Assembly: GCF_042654245.1 (NCBI RefSeq)
Contig: NZ_JBHSGI010000004.1
Span: 62,001-126,000, forward strand
Length of the DNA: 64,000 bases
Direction of reading: 5' to 3'
Source: Seohaeicola_A nanhaiensis
Lineage (GTDB): Bacteria > Pseudomonadota > Alphaproteobacteria > Rhodobacterales > Rhodobacteraceae
Under the pieces are notes generated by a model, which was given only the letters and a program-made list of their open reading frames with translations, was not told where the DNA came from and made no database searches. The position numbers and the translations under genes were made by a program. Of this stretch, positions 60,146 to 64,000 are shown one piece after another (position 1 is the stretch's first letter; each line of letters opens with the position of its first letter).

Positions 60146-61027
60146 TTGAATAATCGCACGGAAATTGAGACTCTGGCGAGAGAGATCGCCGACGGAGATC
60201 CGACCGGTCTGCGCCGGATGTTCGGGGCCGCGAGTGCGCCGACGCCATCGATCACCTGGGCACCGGACGCCGACTTGTCGGACCAGACGCTGGAACAGCG
60301 CTTTGCCCGTGTGCTGGGCCAGCTGGGACGGCAGGAAGGCCGCTATCACGTCGACGACCTGCACCTCGGGGCCTTTGGCGGCATGGCGGAATGGCTGACC
60401 CAGCTCAGGCGGGGACCGGACGGCGCGGTGCGCTATACCCATATCGGACCGGCCAATATCCATCCTTCCGTGCGCGGCCAGATTGGCCGGCGTCCGGAGG
60501 ACATCGGCGGACACTTCGGCGTCTATCTCGCCGCCACCTTTCGCGCGGTCGAGTTGCGCGGGCTGCCCCTGCTGGCGGCACACCGGATGATCGGCGACGG
60601 TCTGGCCACGGCCTGGCGGCGCACCATCGTGCCCCTGATGGACGATTCAGAGGAAACCGCCGGCTTCGTGGTGCTGCATTGCGCCGCTAGCGATCTGCGC
60701 GCGGGGCTCGAGGTGGTCCCCGCGGCGGTGCTCATCGTCGATGCGCAACTGGTGGTGCGCCACGCGAACAAGGCAGCGCGCAAGATGTTCGATACCTCCA
60801 CCCGGCTGCGTCAGGATCGGCCGCTGTTCGAATACTCAGGACTTGATCTGGTGCTGTCGGCCAGCCCCGAGGACATCCTGCGCCATGGCACTCAACAGCG
60901 CCTGACCTGCCGGCGCGTGGCCCTGCAACGCGTTGGCAGTTGCGTGGTCACGGTCAGCGCCGCCCGCCACCACGGCACCGCCTATTACGTTCTGATGGTG
61001 CAGGACGCAGAAGACCCGCGCCCTTAG
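60146..61027 (+). CDS. PAS-domain protein of unknown output, TTG start
   Basis: 293 residues, soluble. Residues about 30-190 resemble a PAS_5-like sensor fold (VDDLHLGAFGGMAEWLTQLRR, DIGGHFGVYLAATFRAVELRG); residues about 192-285 look like a second PAS (EVVPAAVLIVDAQLVVRHANKAARKMF). There is no histidine kinase, GGDEF, EAL or HTH domain, so it probably signals through a partner. TTG 60146 is the only start: an ATG at 60130 hits a stop after seven codons. A perfect CtrA box lies upstream. It ends exactly where the convergent CoA-transferase ends. Confidence 0.72.
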   Translation: MNNRTEIETLAREIADGDPTGLRRMFGAASAPTPSITWAPDADLSDQTLEQRFARVLGQLGRQEGRYHVDDLHLGAFGGMAEWLTQLRRGPDGAVRYTHIGPANIHPSVRGQIGRRPEDIGGHFGVYLAATFRAVELRGLPLLAAHRMIGDGLATAWRRTIVPLMDDSEETAGFVVLHCAASDLRAGLEVVPAAVLIVDAQLVVRHANKAARKMFDTSTRLRQDRPLFEYSGLDLVLSASPEDILRHGTQQRLTCRRVALQRVGSCVVTVSAARHHGTAYYVLMVQDAEDPRP

Positions 61028-62116
61028 TCACGCGCGGTCAAGCTCGGCCAGAATGGCCTCGGTGTCCGCACCCGGTTCCGGCGCCGGACGCGGTTCCCAG
61101 GGCGGGGCTCCGGCAAAGCGCGGCGCCGGCGCGGCCTGCAACGCGCCATCGACCTCGCGCCAGATGCCGCGGGCCGCGCCCAGCGGGTGGTCCCGCGCCT
61201 CCTGCGGGGTCAGCGCCGGGGCGACACAGGCGTCGCTGTCGGCAAAGACCTCTTCCCAGGCCGCACGGGGCCGCGCGGCAAAGAGCGCCTCAAGCCGTTT
61301 GGTCGACGCGGGCCACAGCGTGCGGTCGAACTGTCGGGTCAACTCGGCGTCATCGCCCAGTCCGAGCCGGTCAAGAAATTCCGCATAGAACTTCGGCTCC
61401 AGACATTGCACCGCCATGAAACCGTCGTCAGCGGTCCGATAGGTGCGGCTGAAATGCGCGCCGTCCAGCAGGCTCTGGCCGCGTTCGGAGACGAAGCTGC
61501 CGGTCTGGCCGAGCGACATCAGCAGGTTCATCATATGGGCCGAGCCGTCGCAGATCGCGGCATCGACCACCGTGCCCTTGCCGGTGGCGCGCGCGTTCAG
61601 CAGGCCGGCGAGCAGCCCGGCCACGAGATACATCGCCCCGCCACCGATGTCGCCGACCAGCGTGGGCGGGGCGATCGGCGGCTGGCCGGGAGGCGAGGCA
61701 TACCACAGCGCGCCCGACAGGCCGATATAGTTGAGGTCGTGCCCGGCGCGATAGGCCAGCGGCCCGTCCTGCCCCCAGCCGGTCATGCGGCCATAGATCA
61801 GCGCCGGATTGACCGCGTGGCAGGGTTCGGGCCCTATCCCCAGACGTTCCATCACGCCCGGGCGAAAGCCTTCGATCAGCGCATCGGCGCGGGCCACGAG
61901 ACGCAGGAAGGTCGCGCGCCCCTCCTCGGACTTGAGGTCGAGCAGGATGGACCGCTTGCCCCGATCCAGCAGCGAGCGGTCGGGCACGCCGGGCGAAACC
62001 GGGCCGCCGGGCCGCTGAACCTTGATCACCTCGGCACCGAGATCGGCCAGAAACATGCCCGCGAAGGGTCCGGGCCCCAGCCCCTCGACCTCGACGATAC
62101 GGATCCCCTGCAACAT
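61028..62116 (-). CDS. CaiB/BaiF family CoA-transferase (racemase-like)
   Basis: 362 residues. GIRIVEVEGLGPGPFAGMFLADLGAEVIKVQRPGG opens the class III CoA-transferase fold; RAGHDLNYIGLSGALWY includes the catalytic-region Asp of formyl-CoA transferase and of alpha-methylacyl-CoA racemase. The latter is nearer in length. It would move CoA between acids or racemise 2-methylacyl-CoA; which one is undecided. ATG 62116. Divergent from the dehydrogenase gene and end-to-end with the PAS gene. Confidence 0.87.
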   Translation of the reverse strand: MLQGIRIVEVEGLGPGPFAGMFLADLGAEVIKVQRPGGPVSPGVPDRSLLDRGKRSILLDLKSEEGRATFLRLVARADALIEGFRPGVMERLGIGPEPCHAVNPALIYGRMTGWGQDGPLAYRAGHDLNYIGLSGALWYASPPGQPPIAPPTLVGDIGGGAMYLVAGLLAGLLNARATGKGTVVDAAICDGSAHMMNLLMSLGQTGSFVSERGQSLLDGAHFSRTYRTADDGFMAVQCLEPKFYAEFLDRLGLGDDAELTRQFDRTLWPASTKRLEALFAARPRAAWEEVFADSDACVAPALTPQEARDHPLGAARGIWREVDGALQAAPAPRFAGAPPWEPRPAPEPGADTEAILAELDRA

Positions 62117-62301
62117 GCCCTGCTCCCTCTCATTCCCAAGCTGTGCCGCGCGACTATGGCGCGGCTGGTCTGCCGCCGCAAACGGTTACCGGGTGACGTC
62201 CCGTAAGGTCGCGGCCGGATGGCGCTGCCCTATCACAGTTGACGCACCTCCCCCGCGCCGACGACACTGCGCGTGATACCGCTCGTTCAAGGAAGCCACC
62301 C

Positions 62302-63366
62302 ATGCAGATCGCCCCTGATTCCCTGCGCCGCTTTGCCGCCGGCATCCTGTCGCGCGCCTCGGGCCAACCCGAACTGGCCGCGCGGGTCGCCGACCGGCTG
62401 GTGATCGCCAACCTGACCGGGCACGACAGCCACGGTGTCGGCATGGTGCCGAAATATGTCGAGGGCATCCGCAGCGGGCAGCTGAACCCGGCGGCACATC
62501 TGGAGGTGATCCACGACAAGGGGCCGTTCCTGCAGGTGGACGGCGGCCTGGGCTTTGGTCAGATCATTGCGGAAGAGGCGATGAATCTGGCCATCGAAAA
62601 GGCCAGAGCTCACAGTTTCGCGCTGCTCAGCCTGCGCAATTCCTTTCACATCGGGCGCATCGGCGACTGGGCCGAGATGGCAGCCGGCGCGGGCTTCATC
62701 TCGATCCACTATGTCAACGTGCTGTCGCCCAACGCGCTGGTCGCGCCTTTTGGAGGAAGCGATGCGCGCTTCTCGACCAACCCCTATTGCACCGCGATTC
62801 CGGCGACCGAAAACACACCGATGACGGTGCTGGACATGGCGACCAGCACCATCGCGCACGGCAAGGCGCGGGTCGCCTATCTGTCGCAGAAGAAGGTGCC
62901 CTGGGCCTCGGTCATCGACGCCGAGGGGCGCGAGACGGACGACCCCGCCGTCTTGTTCGAACCGCCCGCCGGGGCGCTGACCACCTTCGGCGCGCACAAG
63001 GGGTTCGGTCTGGCGATGCTCGGCGACCTGCTGGGCGGCTCGTTCAGCGGCGGCGGCGCGCATCTGCCGGGGCGCGTGGTCGAGGGGCGGATCGTCAACA
63101 ACATGATGGCGATCCTGATCGACCCCGACGTCTTTGGCGGCGCGCAGGGCTTCTTCGCCGATCTCGACGCCTATACAGCCTGGGTCAAGTCCAGCCCGCC
63201 CGCGCCGGGGGTCGACGGCGTGATGGTTCCCGGCGACCCCGAGCGCAAGGCCCGCGCGGCGCGGGCCGAGTCGATCCCGGTCGATTCCGGAACCTGGGCA
63301 CAGCTGCGGGACACCGCACGGCTGGTCGGGATGGACCCGTCCGAAATCGCGACCTTCGACGGCTGA
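62302..63366 (+). CDS. Malate/L-lactate dehydrogenase family oxidoreductase
   Basis: 354 residues. NLTGHDSHGVGMVPKYVEGI carries the His and Arg-equivalent site of the YlbC/LDH2 group; RNSFHIGRIGDWAEMAA and VLDMATSTIAHGKARVA are the NAD(P) blocks and GAHKGFGLAMLGDLLGG is the late motif. Members reduce 2-oxo acids (malate, sulfolactate, ureidoglycolate, cyclic imino acids); substrate is open. ATG 62302 after AAGGAAG. Confidence 0.88.
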   Translation: MQIAPDSLRRFAAGILSRASGQPELAARVADRLVIANLTGHDSHGVGMVPKYVEGIRSGQLNPAAHLEVIHDKGPFLQVDGGLGFGQIIAEEAMNLAIEKARAHSFALLSLRNSFHIGRIGDWAEMAAGAGFISIHYVNVLSPNALVAPFGGSDARFSTNPYCTAIPATENTPMTVLDMATSTIAHGKARVAYLSQKKVPWASVIDAEGRETDDPAVLFEPPAGALTTFGAHKGFGLAMLGDLLGGSFSGGGAHLPGRVVEGRIVNNMMAILIDPDVFGGAQGFFADLDAYTAWVKSSPPAPGVDGVMVPGDPERKARAARAESIPVDSGTWAQLRDTARLVGMDPSEIATFDG

Positions 63367-63370
63367 CGCC

Positions 63371-64000
63371 TCAGACCCCGGGCAGCCCGAGGATCCGTCG
63401 CGCCGTCTTCCAGTCGGCCACGGGACGCTCGTATTTCTCGCAAAGCTCGGCGGCGCGTTTCACCAGCGCCGCGTTCGACGGCGCAAGCCTGTCGCGGTCG
63501 AGACGCACGTTGTCCTCCATCCCCGTCCGGGCGTGACCGCCTGACGAGATCGCCCAGTCGTTCAGCACGAACTGCTTGGCCCCGATCCCCGCCGCGCACC
63601 AGGGCACGTCCTTGCCGAACAGCCGCTGCACGGTGCGGATGTAGAAATCGAACACCTCGCGGTCGACCGGCATGGCGTTCTTCACCCCCATGACGAACTG
63701 CACATAGGGGGTGTCGGGCAGCCGCCCGTCGGCATGCATCTCGGCCGCCTTGAAGATATGCGACAGGTCAAAGGCCTCGATCTCGGGCTTGATGCCATAG
63801 GTCTTCATTTCACCGGCCAACCAGTCGACCAGATCGGGCGGGTTCTCGTAGACCCGGGTCGGGAAGTTGTTCGACCCGACCGAGAGCGACGCCATGTCGG
63901 GCCGCAGCGGCAGCATCCCGCCCCGCGTCTGCCCCGCGCCGGACCGCCCGCCGGTCGAGAACTGCACGATCATGCCGGGGCAATGCTGTTCCAGCCCTTC
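63371..64000 (-). CDS. BKACE family protein (3-keto-5-aminohexanoate cleavage-like), partial
   Basis: C-terminal 209 residues; the gene runs off the right edge. The frame is open to the end of the window (GLEQHCPGMIVQFSTGG). SLSVGSNNFPTRVYENPP, FVMGVKNAMPVDR, GIGAKQFVLNDWAISSGGHARTGMEDN and the end RILG are the DUF849/BKACE blocks. The family condenses a beta-keto acid with acetyl-CoA to acetoacetate and a CoA ester. It is convergent with the dehydrogenase gene, separated by four bases. Confidence 0.9.
   Translation of the reverse strand, partial: EGLEQHCPGMIVQFSTGGRSGAGQTRGGMLPLRPDMASLSVGSNNFPTRVYENPPDLVDWLAGEMKTYGIKPEIEAFDLSHIFKAAEMHADGRLPDTPYVQFVMGVKNAMPVDREVFDFYIRTVQRLFGKDVPWCAAGIGAKQFVLNDWAISSGGHARTGMEDNVRLDRDRLAPSNAALVKRAAELCEKYERPVADWKTARRILGLPGV

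Overview
The window is a high-GC alphaproteobacterial chromosome segment, most likely from the order Rhodobacterales (Roseobacter/Rhodobacter relatives). The evidence is the protein style (Hint-domain and RTX secreted proteins, an extended FolB, a glyQ / small membrane protein / glyS order), a full-consensus CtrA box, and G-rich hairpin intergenic repeats. Gene density is very high, and many neighbours overlap by four bases as ATGA, GTGA or TTGA. I see no rRNA, tRNA, CRISPR array, transposase, integrase or prophage module, so this looks like ordinary core chromosome with some accessory patches.

Layout. 1-4434: a partial DUF2254 membrane protein, an FMN reductase, a dimethylglycine/sarcosine dehydrogenase-like flavoenzyme and a MocA-like nucleotidyltransferase. 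4524-10250: a large LamG/RTX/Hint secreted protein, then a surface-decoration patch with a family 2 glycosyltransferase, a sulfotransferase-like protein and a methyltransferase with a Gly/Arg-rich tail. 10627-18145: small genes including a secreted unknown, a thioesterase, a 3-methyladenine glycosylase, an HELVH lipoprotein, two cytochromes c, a UbiH-type hydroxylase, a class V aminotransferase, a GST behind a 30-bp palindrome, and a tandem Lrp/AsnC pair. 18382-21774: a second Hint protein, ilvC with a clear terminator, and an EamA transporter.

21875-30143, minus strand: folB-folP-glmM, a Tat-exported multicopper oxidase, a SleB-type cell-wall hydrolase and ppdK. 30225-33773: glyQ, a DUF6446-like membrane protein and glyS. 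33969-35786: an exported SPOR / peptidoglycan-binding / trypsin-fold protein whose catalytic residues look lost. 35855-45123: an HWE-type histidine kinase, ileS, a CHRD-RTX protein, and a ycjX / GNAT / ycjF operon.

45218-52673: a low-GC orphan, a PanE-like reductase, truA-psuK-psuG (pseudouridine formation and breakdown side by side), a DUF502 protein, a pair of facing hairpin repeats, then pepA-holC. 52806-59341: an envelope operon lptF-lptG-lptD-surA-pdxA. 59418-64000: a DUF4329 protein with a JAMM-like motif, a PAS protein behind the CtrA box, a CoA-transferase, a malate/lactate dehydrogenase family enzyme and a partial BKACE protein.

No single locus is an obvious new defence or mobile system. 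The most interesting points are regulatory and structural: two hairpins that would hide ribosome binding sites, the CtrA box, the pseudoprotease, the probable CTG start of holC, and the low-GC orphan.
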